37,661 nucleotides of DNA from Larix sibirica (GCA_004151065.3 NWUY0300028124.1:31841-69501); one strand, 5' to 3'; shown: positions 9,391 through 19,500, counted from the first letter of the stretch. Numbers and translations: made by a program. Notes: generated from the sequence alone by a model not told the origin.

Positions 9391-10942
9391 GTCTCCCTGG
9401 GTTGAAAAGAACAAAGACCCCAGTTCGTTATCCTCTCAAACTCTTCCTCTGAAAGCTATGTCGCTTCTTCCAGGATTTTGTCCTTCCAATGGAACAAATA
9501 TTCTTTCTTCTTTTGGCTTCTTGTCCAGCCAAATTCTCTCTCCTCAAGCACCTTGACGATTTCCTTTGTTGGTCGATCCAGCGATTGGTCTTTCCAATCA
9601 ACAATCAAGTCATTCCCACTCGTCAATCCTTCCTTGAACTTATACAAATCGAAGACATTGAACATCGGTGAAATATCTAACTCTTCCTGTAGCTCTAATA
9701 CATAAACATTATTAGAAATTTTCTTTAGTATTTTGTACGAACCAATCTTCTTCAAGTTCAAGTTGTTATATGTTCCTCTTCGAAACCTTTCCTTTCAGAG
9801 ATGTGCATAGACTATATCTCCTTCCCTAGATGCTTGCAGTCATCTCTTTCAACCAACCCTCATTTTATAATCAACATTACTCTTTTCCAACTATTTTATT
9901 ACCTTCTCATGCACTTATTTCATATGGTTGGAAAATGATTCAAATTTTGCGCTCTTCTATGTTCCCGTCGGTAACTTCATCAAGTCAGTTACTCCATGTG
10001 GACATCTTCCTTGCACGATCTAGAATGGGCTCATTCTATTCGACCCGTCCATTGATTTGTTGTACACAAACTCTTCCTGTGCTAACACATTTCCCTCTAC
10101 TTTGGTCGATTAGTGGTCGAACACCTCAACAAATTCCCCCAGCTCCTATTGATGAATTCAGTCTGCCCATCAATTTGTGTATGGTATGCAGAACTGAACT
10201 ATAACTTCATATCCAACTTATTTCATGGGGTTCTGCGGAAATGACCCATGAACTTGGTATCTCTTTCTTAAGTTATGCTTTTCAGCAATCCATGCAATCT
10301 CACTATTTCTTTGAAAAACAAAAAGACAATACTCGTGTCATCACTTGTCTTGTTGTAGGGAATAAAGTTTGACATCTTCAAAAATCTGTCGACTACCACA
10401 AAGACAGATTCATTACATTATTTTGTCTTAGGCAATCCCAATAAAAAATCCATGCTTATATGCTCCCTCGGCACCTTTGGTACTGGAAATGGTGTGTAAA
10501 ATCCCATATTATAACTTCGTCCCTTGGCATGCTAGCAAATTTTGCAATGTTGTATCCATTTCTTCACATCCATCAGTAATCCCTACTATCAATATTTTTT
10601 TTCGACCAATGCCTTGGTCTTGTCGATGCAAAAATGACCTGCTAATCCTCCACTCTATAGTTCTCAGATTAGTTTCTCTATTACGGATCTTATGGGAATA
10701 CACAACTGTTTTCCCCTGAACAGGTATCCCTCTAGATAAAATAATCCAAGTATGGAGTTCTGTCGACACTCCATGGTTCGCTACTCGCCTTCAATGATTT
10801 TGCAAAATCCTCGTCGGTCTCGTACTCTGTCTTCACCAACTCTATTCCCGTTTCCTGAACTGTCGCCGTGTTCAACAATGAAACTCTTTGACTCAGTGCG
10901 TTGGCAAACTTGTTCAACTTGCCCGACTTATGTCGCAACATG
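9391..10942 (-). pseudogene. Element A integrase with chromodomain (broken)
   Basis: Minus-strand pol 3' region of a Ty3/gypsy chromovirus. From high to low coordinate: the end of RNase H (MLRHKSGKLNKFANALSQRV) and the start of integrase (SVDRTPYLDYFI) at 10956-10732; degenerate integrase core between about 10700 and 10000, with several stops (about 10090-10130 reads STKVEGNVLAQEEF in one frame); then the C-terminal domain and chromodomain in the open frame 9456-9761. The latter reads NLKKIGSYKILKKISNNVYV, then LDISPMFNVFDLYKF, a linker VDWKDQSLDRPTKEI, and KKKEYLFHWKDKILEEAT, the chromodomain core with its W. The chromodomain targets integration to particular chromatin. Not functional. Confidence 0.85.
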
Positions 10943-11310
10943 NTCTTCACATCCATCAGTAATCCCTACTATCAATACTTTTCTTCGACCAATGCCTTGG
11001 TCTTGTCGATGCCAAAATGACCTCTTAACCCTCCATTGTGCAATTCCCTAGTCAAATTCTCTCTAATTGATACTCGGGGAATGCGTAACTGAAGACATAT
11101 GAACAAGTATCCTTTCTGTATGAAATAATCTAAGTATGGAGTTATGTCGACACTCCATGGCTCTCGACATGCCTTACCAAAATATTCATTGACTTCATAG
11201 TCGGCCTTCATCGACTCTAATCCATTCGAATGGATAGTTGTTGCGCCCAATAACATGACTCTTTGATTCAACGCGTTGACAAATTTGTTCGACTTTACTA
11301 ACTTATGCTT
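10557..11310. repeat. Paralogous sequence on both sides of the N at 10943
   Basis: Sequence beginning TCTTCACATCCATCAGTAAT occurs at about 10560 and again at 10944. Both copies continue for some 370 bp with clear but imperfect similarity through the integrase N-terminal region. The same part of pol is thus present twice, from two diverged copies, with a single N between them. This looks like a scaffold join between paralogues. Confidence 0.75.
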
Positions 11311-12160
11311 CAACACAAAGGTATAACTTTGCAAAAACTTGACCCATTTCATATGTCTCTAATTTAGTTTCGTTTAAGCGTTCAAATATCTTAGATCCTG
11401 TTGGTCGATGAATAACACGAATTTCTTGGGAAATAGGTAATGCCTCCATTTCTTCAATTCCTGGACAATGGCATAAAACTCCTAGTCGTAGACTAAATAT
11501 TTATGCTTAGCTTCATCCAAGTTTTCACTGAAAATGCAATTGGGTGGCCTTTCTAAATCAACATTCCTCCAACTTCCAATCCACTAGCATCACAGTCAAC
11601 TTGAAACACTTTGTCAAAATATGGGAGGGCCAAAATTGGTTGCTCTGTCACTTTCTGCTTCAACTACTCAAATGCTCGTTTGACTCCTTCATTCCACTTA
11701 AATTCCCCTGTCTTCATGCACATCATCAAAGATGCACATACCCAACTAAAATCCTTAATGAACTTCCTATAAAAACTAGCAATTCCATGAAAACGTCTTA
11801 CCTCGGTGGCATTTTTCAGCTCAGGCCACTCCAAAATAGCGTTGACCTTCTCAAGGTCCATGTTCAGTCCTTCAATGGAAATTATGAATCCCAAATAAAG
11901 CAATTCCTCTTTCATGAAGGAACATTTCTACAAATTCACCAGCAATTTCTCCTGATGCAGCTTCTGTAACACTTGTCTCAGATGAGCCAAATGTGCTTCT
12001 TTAGTCTTACTAAAGATCAGAATGTCATCGAGATAGACAAAGACGAACTTCCCTAGAAATGGTTTCAATACTTCATTCATAAACCTCATGAATGTGCTTG
12101 GTGCATTGGTCAACCCAATTGGCCTAACCAACCATTCATACAGTCCTTCCTTTGTCTTGA
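10944..12160 (-). pseudogene. Element A (second contig): RT, RNase H, integrase N-terminus
   Basis: Minus-strand gypsy pol. The frame at 12200-11928 reads [20 protein letters not shown] and [14 protein letters not shown], with both catalytic aspartates (YLDD at 12024-12035). 11915-11664 is the RT thumb/connection (YLGFIIS, then NAILEWPELKNATEVRRFHG, then IASFYRKFI). Broken RNase H follows between 11660 and 11360 (CDASGLEVGGML, HPIAFS). 11352-10972 holds the RNase H end (KWVKFLQSYTFVLKHKLVKS) and the integrase zinc-binding start (ELHNGGLRGHFGIDKTKALV). Stops separate the blocks. The RT is the best-preserved gypsy RT core in the window but is cut at the N at 12161. Confidence 0.88.
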
Positions 12161-12161
12161 N

Positions 12162-12516
12162 TACAATAAAGATAAAAATCATAAGAAGAATAGATGCCAA
12201 CGAAACAACTCCACAAATGTCTTCTACATCCCAAAAAGTCGAACTTCTTTGCTTGACTGAACTTGCTTTAGGTGAGTGACAAATGAGGAGGCCGACTCCT
12301 CTATTTATACATTACTTTAGGGTAATTTCCCAACTGGGACAACTTGACTTCTTTACTGGGCCGACTTGTCATTTTATTGGGCAGTGTTACCCATTGTTTG
12401 GGGCAGTTTTACCCACTGATTTGTGTGGGGCCAACTTGTCTCTTTTGTAAATATAAAAATTCATTTTATTGTTTATTTATTTTGTAGGTTGACTTAACTA
12501 GTGAGAATACCTCACA
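12162..12516 (-). mobile_element. Truncated LTR-like sequence with promoter
   Basis: After the N at 12161 the sequence no longer matches gypsy RT. Read on the minus strand it starts TGTGAGGTATTCTCAC at 12516, is unique and AT-rich, carries TATAAATAG at 12309-12301, and ends at the contig edge. Start dinucleotide, TATA position and setting suggest the first part of an LTR of another family, but the other end and the second LTR are not in the window. Confidence 0.4.
12301..12309 (-). promoter_or_regulatory. TATA box TATAAATAG
   Basis: A perfect plant TATA consensus on the minus strand, followed downstream by AGGAGTCGGCCTCCTC (a short palindrome) and a C-rich leader. It is probably the promoter of the LTR-like fragment. 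No coding sequence starts downstream before the N at 12161. Confidence 0.5.
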
Positions 12517-12544
12517 TAACTACATCAACAACAACAACAGGTAC

Positions 12545-13452
12545 ATGTACTTTCAACTATTTACTTCACAGGAATAACAAAAATCCCATAATAATTTGGA
12601 TTTTTGTCTTGACATTGTTAAAACCCTTCTACCTTTTCAACTATTTATTTCACAAGAATAACAAAAATCCCATAATAATTTGGATTTTTGTCTCTCTATA
12701 GAGAACTAAATTATAATTTTTCTCATACAATTCTCCTTTATGGAAACAAATCATGGTTTTCCATGCAATACTACCTAACATGCGCATCCTTTCGTTGACA
12801 TTTCATAAGCTAGTGGATTGGGATCACATAAATGCATTTAGATACTTATCCTACAAAAAAAATCCACGTTACTATCACCATAGATGCCTTTAGATTCTAT
12901 GCAATATTGGTTTGAAAAAGTACAAGGAAGAATAGTTTGATTTTTTTTTTAACTTTAAAGAAATGTCCATATTGGATAATTAAATTAAATTAAGTATGCA
13001 TTGCACGTCATCGATGATGAAAATTTTGATGTGAAAGTTGCGTGGGCTTAACTCGCTTTTAAAATAAATATGGATCTTATAAGATTGGTCCAATTTGTCT
13101 TGCCCTAAACTTAGTCACTATTAGACGACATGGACTTTTCAAAGGCTTGGGTGTTATATTTTGAAATATATGTATGATGTCACTTACTTTAAACATTACA
13201 TTTACATTTAATGCTACTCCACTTTTAAGTTTTAGAATTGTATTCGTTAAAAATGATAAGAAATAAATGTCTCGATTTATGTTATTTTTCTCTTAGTGGA
13301 GAGAAGAGACCTGCTCGAACAATTAGTTACCTTGTTGTCTCTTCCTTTTTCCTTTTTAAATGTTTGATGAACAAATGAAACTGTTGAAAACGTATCTTTT
13401 AGTTTTCTTTATGATTAGAAAAAATACAAAGCCTCATCATGAGAGTGAATCA
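12545..13452 (-). mobile_element. Left LTR (3' LTR, truncated) of the old gypsy array
   Basis: Homologous, with many differences, to 29610-30539 and to 34300-35400. Shared blocks include TCATGGTTTTCCATGCAA, CATTTCATAAGCTAGTGGAT and GGGATCACATAAATGCATTT. The minus-strand start is TGATTCACTC directly after the purine tract AAAGGAGAGAA, matching TGATACATTC after the purine tract of the middle LTR. The distal part is lost at about 12545, where similarity to the other LTRs stops. Confidence 0.75.
12552..12703. repeat. Partial tandem duplication, period 94 bp
   Basis: TTCAACTATTTACTTCACAG... at 12552 recurs as TTCAACTATTTATTTCACAA... at 12646, and both continue through ATCCCATAATAATTTGGATT. The second copy stops after about 58 bp. 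The equivalent place in the middle LTR (about 29620) has a single copy, so this is local to the left LTR. Confidence 0.75.
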
Positions 13453-13463
13453 TTCTCTCCTTT
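13453..13463 (-). promoter_or_regulatory. Polypurine tract of internal region 1
   Basis: Minus strand AAAGGAGAGAA, immediately followed by TGATTCAC, the LTR start. The equivalent at 30540-30554 is AAAAAAAAGAGACGG followed by TGATACAT. In LTR elements this tract primes plus-strand DNA synthesis. Confidence 0.6.
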
Positions 13464-14677
13464 ATTAAAATGTATCGTTATTACTATTTGATTGCATGTG
13501 CAATCGCATACAATTCTCTATCATAGGTAGGTAGAGTGGTTGGAGACTACATAATTGAAGGTCTGGTAATGAAAAGCAATGGTATGTCCACATTGGGTGA
13601 GGACAACTCATATGGTGTAGTGCACCTATGTAGAAGTGCTAAGTTAGGTGCAATATATATCTTCTATTTCACTTGGTTTGTTGTTCCATCTTGGTTTGGG
13701 AGAATACTTATTTCTTTAAATTCCTTCTCAACAATTACTTGAGTGGCTATATTAAATGTGAGAAATTTAGAATAAAATATCTATAAAAGTTTGTCATACT
13801 TAAGAAACTACACAACTATGTAAGGTTCTTGAGTTGTAGCGAATTGTGTACTATATCCACTTTTTTAGGATTAACCCAAAATCCTTGTTTGTCAACAACA
13901 AATCTAAGGTAGTGAACGGATGTCATATCTTCAAAGTGTTTGTAATACTTGATTAACTTGTTTGTGGTGTTTGTCCCATAATTTGCTAAAGATTAAGATG
14001 CCATCAAGGTACACCACTATGAACTAATTCAAGAAGGGTCCAAGCACTTCATTCTTTGGTCTCATAAATGTCAATGAGACATCTATAAGACCAAAAGGCA
14101 CCACTAACTACTCAAAAAATTATTCTCTAGATTTAAATGTGGTCTTTCGAACATCTTAAGGGTGTATTGGAACCTAATGATATCTTGCCTTGATATCAAT
14201 CTTAGTGAAGTATCACGCTTTCTTATAAAGCTAATCTAAGAGGCCATCAATATGAGGTAGGGAATATCAATTATTCACTATTGTCTTGTTCAAAACTCTA
14301 TAGCCTATGCAAAGATGCCAAACACTATATTTCTTAGGTACTAATTCTATAAGCCTTCCACAAGGAGAAGAATCGGTGTCATCATTCCATCATCCACGAG
14401 CTCTTTTATGTGTCAATGATATTTAACATTCTCCTCTAATTATTTGCAAATCTATAATGGACCACTGTGCAACCATTACCCTAGAATGAGGTCGATCCCA
14501 TGATGTATTGAATAATATATTACTAATAATCCTTTTGGGTTCTAAAATTGGTCACAATATTGCTTCAAGGTTGTGTCATTGTAGTCATTGGTGTGCACCT
14601 CATTCACTTTGTGTTAATAAGAGGCATCTAACAATGGAATTTAGTATCCTTGCCACTCTGACTATGAGGAGAACAAA
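13464..14677 (-). pseudogene. Old gypsy internal 1: RT and truncated RNase H, no integrase
   Basis: Minus strand from 14677 down. HIKELVDDGMMTP (about 14400) is the region before RT; about 14310-14180 gives the CIDYRALNK-like block, then YSLPHIDGLLD and KIDIKARYH; about 14050-14000 gives FIVVYLDGILIFSK. The catalytic pair is YLDG (14000-14011), so the second Asp is Gly. VHYLRFVVDKQGFWVNPKKV follows at about 13910-13850. RNase H is represented by PNVDIPLLF at about 13590 and TYDRELYAIAHAIK at about 13530-13490, then breaks off about 25 bp before the polypurine tract. No integrase sequence lies between RNase H and LTR. Many stops and frame changes. Interrupted at 14677 by younger elements; continues at 25124. 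Confidence 0.85.
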
Positions 14678-15506
14678 TGGCACAAGCTCGGTTTTTAACT
14701 TGGCTTACAGATCACAGTACATAGCAAAAACACAAACCACAACAAACACAACAGAGATTTGGACACCAATAATTTCTTGCTAATAATATTTGAAACAAAT
14801 TACATATATTGGTTATGACGCAAAGTCAATACTCTATTCAGTTGGTCTTTAATTATCTAGTGGGGTGCAATTACATTGCCAAAAGCTCCAAAATATAGAA
14901 CCCCTTTCCTCTTCACTTCGATCCCCTTTTATACGGTGCTCCACTACCTTAATCTCCTACTCATTCTATTTCTAGAATCCTCTAGGCACTTCCTTTTGCA
15001 TTTATGAGCATTAACAACTTCACCTGCATTCTTCTCAACATATTCTGCCACCTGGTGAATCCAATAACTGCCATAACTCCAACAATAAATACTCCAACTA
15101 ATCCCGCAACCCCTTGGTTTTCTGTGCCTCAGATTTTCTTGTCGGTTGTATTGTTGACCCTTTCTGTCGTCGCGACTCTCAATCGGACATCCTTTTCCTT
15201 GTCAGTCATTCCCAACTTCTCTTCTTTTGCGTCGGTCTCAACTTGACATCTTCTTTCTTCTTTAGTCGGTCTACTTCTGACTGTTCTTGGCCTCTTCGGT
15301 TCAATCCACCGTCGTCTTCTATCGACTTGGTTACTCGTCCCTCGACCTTTTATTCGACTCGACTAGCATCTGACCAATATTCCATTCGACCGCATGGGAT
15401 TCAACTGCCCATCTTTCCTCTTGTCCAGAGGTCATCGGATCTCCTCTAGGAAACTCCAGTAGTCTATCTTCGACAGGAAATATTAGGGCATGATGCCCCT
15501 GCATTA
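14678..15506 (-). mobile_element. 3' LTR of chromovirus B, subfamily 2 (about 829 bp)
   Basis: Plus strand TGGCACAAGCTCGGTTTTTA to CCCCTGCATTA, followed by GCCTCCCCGAG (15507-15517), whose complement CTCGGGGAGGC is a good polypurine tract. The expected CA terminus has decayed to TA. TATA box TATAAAAGGGG on the minus strand at 14923-14933. Its start resembles the LTR at 24496 (TGGTGCAAGCTTGG) rather than the one at 20280 (TGATGAAAGTGGGG), although the latter is the apparent other LTR of the same element. Confidence 0.85.
14923..14933 (-). promoter_or_regulatory. LTR TATA box (subfamily 2)
   Basis: Minus-strand TATAAAAGGGG, the best-preserved TATA box among the chromovirus LTRs here. The equivalent in the truncated LTR at 24741-24751 has decayed to CATAAAAGGGG. 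Confidence 0.6.
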
Positions 15507-15517
15507 GCCTCCCCGAG
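15507..15517 (-). promoter_or_regulatory. Polypurine tract of element B
   Basis: Minus strand CTCGGGGAGGC directly upstream of the 3' LTR start. The corresponding tracts of element A read CAGGGAGAC at 9391 and 7969. Confidence 0.6.
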
Positions 15518-16452
15518 TTGAAAAGAACTATGCCCCCGATTCATCATCCTCTCAAACTCTTCCTTTGAAATCCATGTTGCATCTTCCAAGGTTTTTTCCT
15601 TCCAACGAATTAAATATTTTTTCTTCTTCTGTATTCTTGTACTTCTAACATCTCTCTCCTCGAGCACCTTGATAATTTCCTTGATCGGTCGATCTGGTAA
15701 TTGGTCTTTCCAATCAAAAGCCAACTCACTCGTCGATCCTTCGTCAAACTTGTACAAGTCAAGGATTTTGAACACTGGTGATATATCTAAGTCCTTCGGT
15801 AGTTCCAATACATAAGCATTATCAGAAATATTCTTTAGTATTTTGCATGTACCAATTTTCTTCAACTTCAATTTGTTATATGTTCCCCTCGAGAACCTTT
15901 CCTTCTGGAGATGTACATAAACCAAGTCCCCTTCTCCAAATTCCTGTAGTCGTCTCTTTTGATCGACTCTCAGCTTATAACCGACGTTACTTTTCTCCAT
16001 TTGCTTTCTTACCTTCTCATGCACTTATTTCATGTGGTCGGAAAATGACTCAGCATCTACGCTCTTTTGTGTCCCATTCGACAACTTTGTCAATTCATTT
16101 ACTCCATGCGGACTTCTTCCTTGCACAATCTGGAACAAACTCATTCTAGTCGACATGTTTACTGAATTGTCATATGCAAACTTTACCTAAGCTAACACAT
16201 TTTCCCACTACTTTGGTTAATCGACGGTCAAACACCTCAACAAATTTCCCAAGCTCTTGTTGACGACTTCAATCTTCCTATCAGTTTGCAGATGGTATGT
16301 AGTACTGAAATGTAACTTCGTATCCAACTTCTTCCACATGGTTCTCCATAAATGTTCCATGAACTTGGTGTCTCTATCCGAAGTGCTCTTTGGAAATCCA
16401 TGCAATATCACTATTTCGTTGAAAAACAAAACAACAATACATGTGGCATCAC
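15518..16452 (-). pseudogene. Element B integrase catalytic end, C-terminus and chromodomain
   Basis: Minus strand. The frame 16429-16217 has SDRDTKFMEHLWRTMWKKLD then FSTTYHLQTDRKIEVVNKSL: the second Asp and the final Glu of the integrase DDE triad are present. 16024-15464 is a long open frame (186 aa). It has GEGDLVYVHLQKERF, GTYNKLKLKKIGTCKILKNI, then LDISPVFKILDLYKF, a linker FDWKDQLPDRPIKEIIKVLE, and the chromodomain KKKKYLIRWKEKTLEDATWI then SKEEF, ending near the polypurine tract. Between the two frames the integrase is interrupted. The open C-terminal frame is the least decayed gypsy coding stretch in the window. The contig ends at the N at 16453. Confidence 0.88.
16407..16452 (+). 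repeat. 46-bp sequence repeated exactly at 17267-17312
   Basis: From ATCACTATTTCGTTGAAAAA to ATGTGGCATCAC it is base-for-base identical to the first 46 bases after the long gap. It ends exactly at the N at 16453. This is what is expected if the two contigs overlap and the intervening 16454-17266 does not belong between them. Confidence 0.9.
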
Positions 16453-16453
16453 N

Positions 16454-16790
16454 CTGTGCAAAGATGTTTATCTCAAAATGAGTAATGGAATGTGTTAATT
16501 GAATTAAATCTATCTTAAATATCTTTTATCTTCTACTGGAAATGCATCTTTATGATTAAATAGCTATCTGTAAGATCTTTGGATGTTTCCTTCAGTTATT
16601 ACTCATATTTTTAGTTTGCTCCTTGCATGGATAGATTAGATTTGCTTAAACATTTTTAGATTAGTTTTGATTAATTACCTGCATTTAGTTTAGAGCACTT
16701 GCATATCATCTCTCAAATTAAAATACATAAATGGTAGATCGGGCCACAACCGGTACAAAGAACACAAATATATAAATCTTACATGGTAGC
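16454..16790. other. Orphan contig between two gaps
   Basis: 337 bp of AT-rich sequence with no similarity that I recognise to gypsy pol, although it sits in the middle of an integrase gene. Bounded by the N at 16453 and the N run at 16791. Probably misplaced sequence or the edge of an unresolved insertion. Confidence 0.6.
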
Positions 16791-17266
16791 NNNNNNNNNN
16801 NNNNNNNNNNNNNNNNNNNNNNNNNNNNNNNNNNNNNNNNNNNNNNNNNNNNNNNNNNNNNNNNNNNNNNNNNNNNNNNNNNNNNNNNNNNNNNNNNNNN
16901 NNNNNNNNNNNNNNNNNNNNNNNNNNNNNNNNNNNNNNNNNNNNNNNNNNNNNNNNNNNNNNNNNNNNNNNNNNNNNNNNNNNNNNNNNNNNNNNNNNNN
17001 NNNNNNNNNNNNNNNNNNNNNNNNNNNNNNNNNNNNNNNNNNNNNNNNNNNNNNNNNNNNNNNNNNNNNNNNNNNNNNNNNNNNNNNNNNNNNNNNNNNN
17101 NNNNNNNNNNNNNNNNNNNNNNNNNNNNNNNNNNNNNNNNNNNNNNNNNNNNNNNNNNNNNNNNNNNNNNNNNNNNNNNNNNNNNNNNNNNNNNNNNNNN
17201 NNNNNNNNNNNNNNNNNNNNNNNNNNNNNNNNNNNNNNNNNNNNNNNNNNNNNNNNNNNNNNNNNN
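16791..17266. other. Assembly gap of 476 N
   Basis: Run of unresolved bases. Open frames running across it are artefacts. Confidence 0.99.
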
Positions 17267-18562
17267 ATCACTATTTCGTTGAAAAACAAAACAACAATAC
17301 ATGTGGCATCACTTGTCTTCTTGTAGGGAATCAATTGTGCCATTTTTTAAAATATGTCGACTACGGAAAAGATGGATTCATTACCTTGCTTTGTATTAGG
17401 AAATCCCAACACAAAATCCATACTAATATTCTCCCGCATAACCTCTAGTACAAGCAATGGTGTGTACAGTCCCATATTTTTACTTCTCCCTTTGGCATGT
17501 TGACATATTCTAAACTGTTGTATCCATTTCTTCACATATGTCTCCAATATTGGACAATAATATTTTTCCTCGACCAATGCCTTGGTCTTGTTGATTCCAA
17601 AGTGTCCTCCTAATCCTCCACTGTGCAATTCCCTTATCAAATTCTCCCAAACCAATCCCTTGGGAATGCATAACCAATGACCTCTAAACATGTATCCTTC
17701 CAGAATGAAATAATCTAAGTATGGATTTCGGTCAACACTCCATGGCTCCCAACTTGCATTCCATGCCTTACCAAGATCCTCATCAACTTCATAGTCAGAT
17801 TTCATCGACTCTAACCCATTTGAATAGATAGGTGTCATGCCCAATAACATGACTCTTCGACTCAATGCATCGACAACCTTGTTCGACTTTCAAGACTTAT
17901 GTTTCAACACAAAAGTATAACTCTACAAAAAATTGACCCATTTCAAATGCCTCTTATTCAACTTGTTCTAAGTATTCAAATATCTCAGAGCCTGGTGGTC
18001 AATGAACAACAAAAATTATTTGGGCAATAGGTAATGTCTCCATTTCTTTAATGTATAGACAATAGTATAAAACTCCTAGTCGTAGACCAAATATTTATTC
18101 TTATCTTTATCCAACTTCTCGCTAAAGATCAATGCAATTGGTCAACCTTCCTGGCTCAACATTGCCCCAGTTGCCAGTCCACTAGCATCACAATCAACAT
18201 AGAATATATTCTCGAAGTCTGGGATGGCCAACACTAGTCACTCCATCACTTTCTATTTCAATTTCTCAAATGCTTGTTGGGCTCCTTTAGTCCACTTAAA
18301 TTTTCCTTTATCCATGCACGCAATCAAAGGTGCACATACACAACTAAAATCCTTAATGAACTTCCTTTAGAAACTAGCAAGTCCATGAACAAATATTACC
18401 TTGGTGGCATTCCTTAGCTCAGGCCACTCCAAAATAGCTTTGACCTTCTTAGGGTCCATTTTCAATCCTTGACTAGAAATTATGAATACCAAATAAATTA
18501 ATTCCTATTTCATGAAGGATCATTTTTGCAAATTTGCTGGCAATTTATTCTAATGCAACTTC

Positions 18563-18809
18563 TGCAATACTTACCCCTAGGGGTGTAGCTCGACTGGTCA
18601 TTCTCTTGTAAATGAGATGATATCTTGTAATAGATTTCATGAGATCAAATCAAACCGACTTACACATGCCCCATGCTTGCAGGTTGTGTGGGTGCACCTA
18701 GGGGTATAGTGGTAGCAGACGGGATTGGATCCCTGGACCTCGTGTCACGCGAGTACCAGCCCCATCCCAGTTGTTGATTCGCCTAATACAAAAAAAAATT
18801 TGCAATACT
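18563..18809 (+). repeat. Target-site duplication flanking the SINE
   Basis: TGCAATACT at 18563-18571 and again at 18801-18809, directly bordering the SINE. In element A the uninterrupted RT reads continuously through this point (around 11960-11975), confirming an insertion. Confidence 0.85.
18572..18800 (+). mobile_element. SINE inserted in the gypsy RT (about 229 bp)
   Basis: Short insertion with a target-site duplication and a 3' A run (ACAAAAAAAAATT at 18788-18800), hence a TPRT product. The head has a tRNA-like RNA polymerase III box A, TAGCTCGACTGG (18586-18597, one mismatch to TRGCNNARYNGG). No well-matched box B lies at the normal spacing; the nearest candidates are GAGATCAAATCAAACC near 18638 and GGATTGGATCCC at 18722. 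The head motif CCTAGGGGTGTAG (18576-18588) recurs as CCTAGGGGTATAG at 18697-18709, so the element seems to be built of two related modules 121 bp apart. It encodes no protein and would depend on a LINE for mobility. Confidence 0.85.
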
Positions 18810-19500
18810 ACCTCAGGTGATTCAAATGTTCTTCTTTAGTTTTGCTAAAAATCAAAATATCGTCGAGGTAGACAACAACGCACTTTCCTAGAAACGGCTT
18901 CAACACTTCGTTCATCAATCTTATGGATGTGCACAGTGCATTGGTCAATCCAAATGGCATAACTAACCACTCATATAGTCCTTCCTTCGTCTTGAAGGAT
19001 ATTTTCCATTCATCACCTTCTTTGATCCTGATCTAGTGATATCCACTCTTCAAGTTGATCTTGGTGAAGTACCTTACTCCACTCAAGTTGTCGATCAAGT
19101 TGTCCATCCTTGGAAATGGAAATATGTACTTGATGGTAATCCTATTGATGGCCCTGGAGTCGGTTCACATCCTCCATTCTCCTCCCTTCTTTGATTCTAG
19201 TACAACTGGTATTGCACATGGGGTCAGACTTTCTCTTATCAGGCCTCTATCCAACAATTCCTGGACCTATCGGTTCAACTTGACATTCTCCCTAAGCATC
19301 ATTCTATGCGGTGCCTTGTTTAGAAGACTTGACCCTAGAATCAAGATAATCTTATGGGATATGATCCTCATTGGCGACAATCCCATCAACGTCTCATCGA
19401 CCGATATCCCTTTGAACTCTGTCAATATTCTTCTGACTTTAGACAGTATGTTCTCTATACTATCAACACTTAGTACTTTTGGAATGGTTGCAAAACAAAA

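Larger units (their letters stand above)
7083..9882. repeat. Two tandem units of about 1.4 kb (gypsy LTR plus end of pol)
   Basis: Unit 1 (7083-8453) and unit 2 (8454-9882) both begin CATATGACAACATCTGCCCC and end at CATTTTATAATCAACATTAC. Each holds about 120 bp of flank, an LTR, the polypurine tract and the integrase C-terminus/chromodomain, all in minus orientation. The left edge, the unit junction and the right edge all share ACATTAC, suggesting exchange at a 7-bp microhomology. Unit 1 lacks about 70 bp present in unit 2 at 8949-9021. Overall similarity is high (few differences per 60-base line), so the duplication is younger than the element. Confidence 0.9.
17267..19500 (-). pseudogene. 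Element B pol: RT, RNase H, integrase N-terminus
   Basis: Minus strand, from high coordinates. 19490-19330 is the linker before RT (LTEFKGISVDETLMGLSPMR). 19330-18810 is RT: LLDRGLIRESLTPCAIPVVL, then [40 protein letters not shown], and [18 protein letters not shown] with an intact YLDD (18859-18870). A SINE interrupts it at 18572-18800. RT thumb and RNase H continue to about 17900 with many stops. 17865-17347 is open: SVDRNPYLDYFILEGYMF, ELHSGGLGGHFGINKTKALV, KKWIQQFRICQHAKG (zinc-binding integrase start) and SMDFVLGFPNTKQGNESIFS (first catalytic Asp). No protease is seen upstream of the RT. Confidence 0.88.

Noticed and set aside
13453-14677. Possible pararetrovirus (caulimovirid) origin for the old RT
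   Set aside because: Flanking LTRs, polypurine tract and primer-binding-site layout, and the gag/protease pattern, fit Ty3/gypsy; no movement-protein sequence seen.
16690-17448. Long open frames across the N run (for example 16690-17343 minus, 16783-17448 plus)
   Set aside because: They are open only because Ns are translated as X; no supported coding sequence.
18572-18800. A genuine tRNA gene at the box A of the SINE
   Set aside because: No cloverleaf-compatible acceptor stem or box B at normal distance; A tail and target-site duplication fit a SINE.
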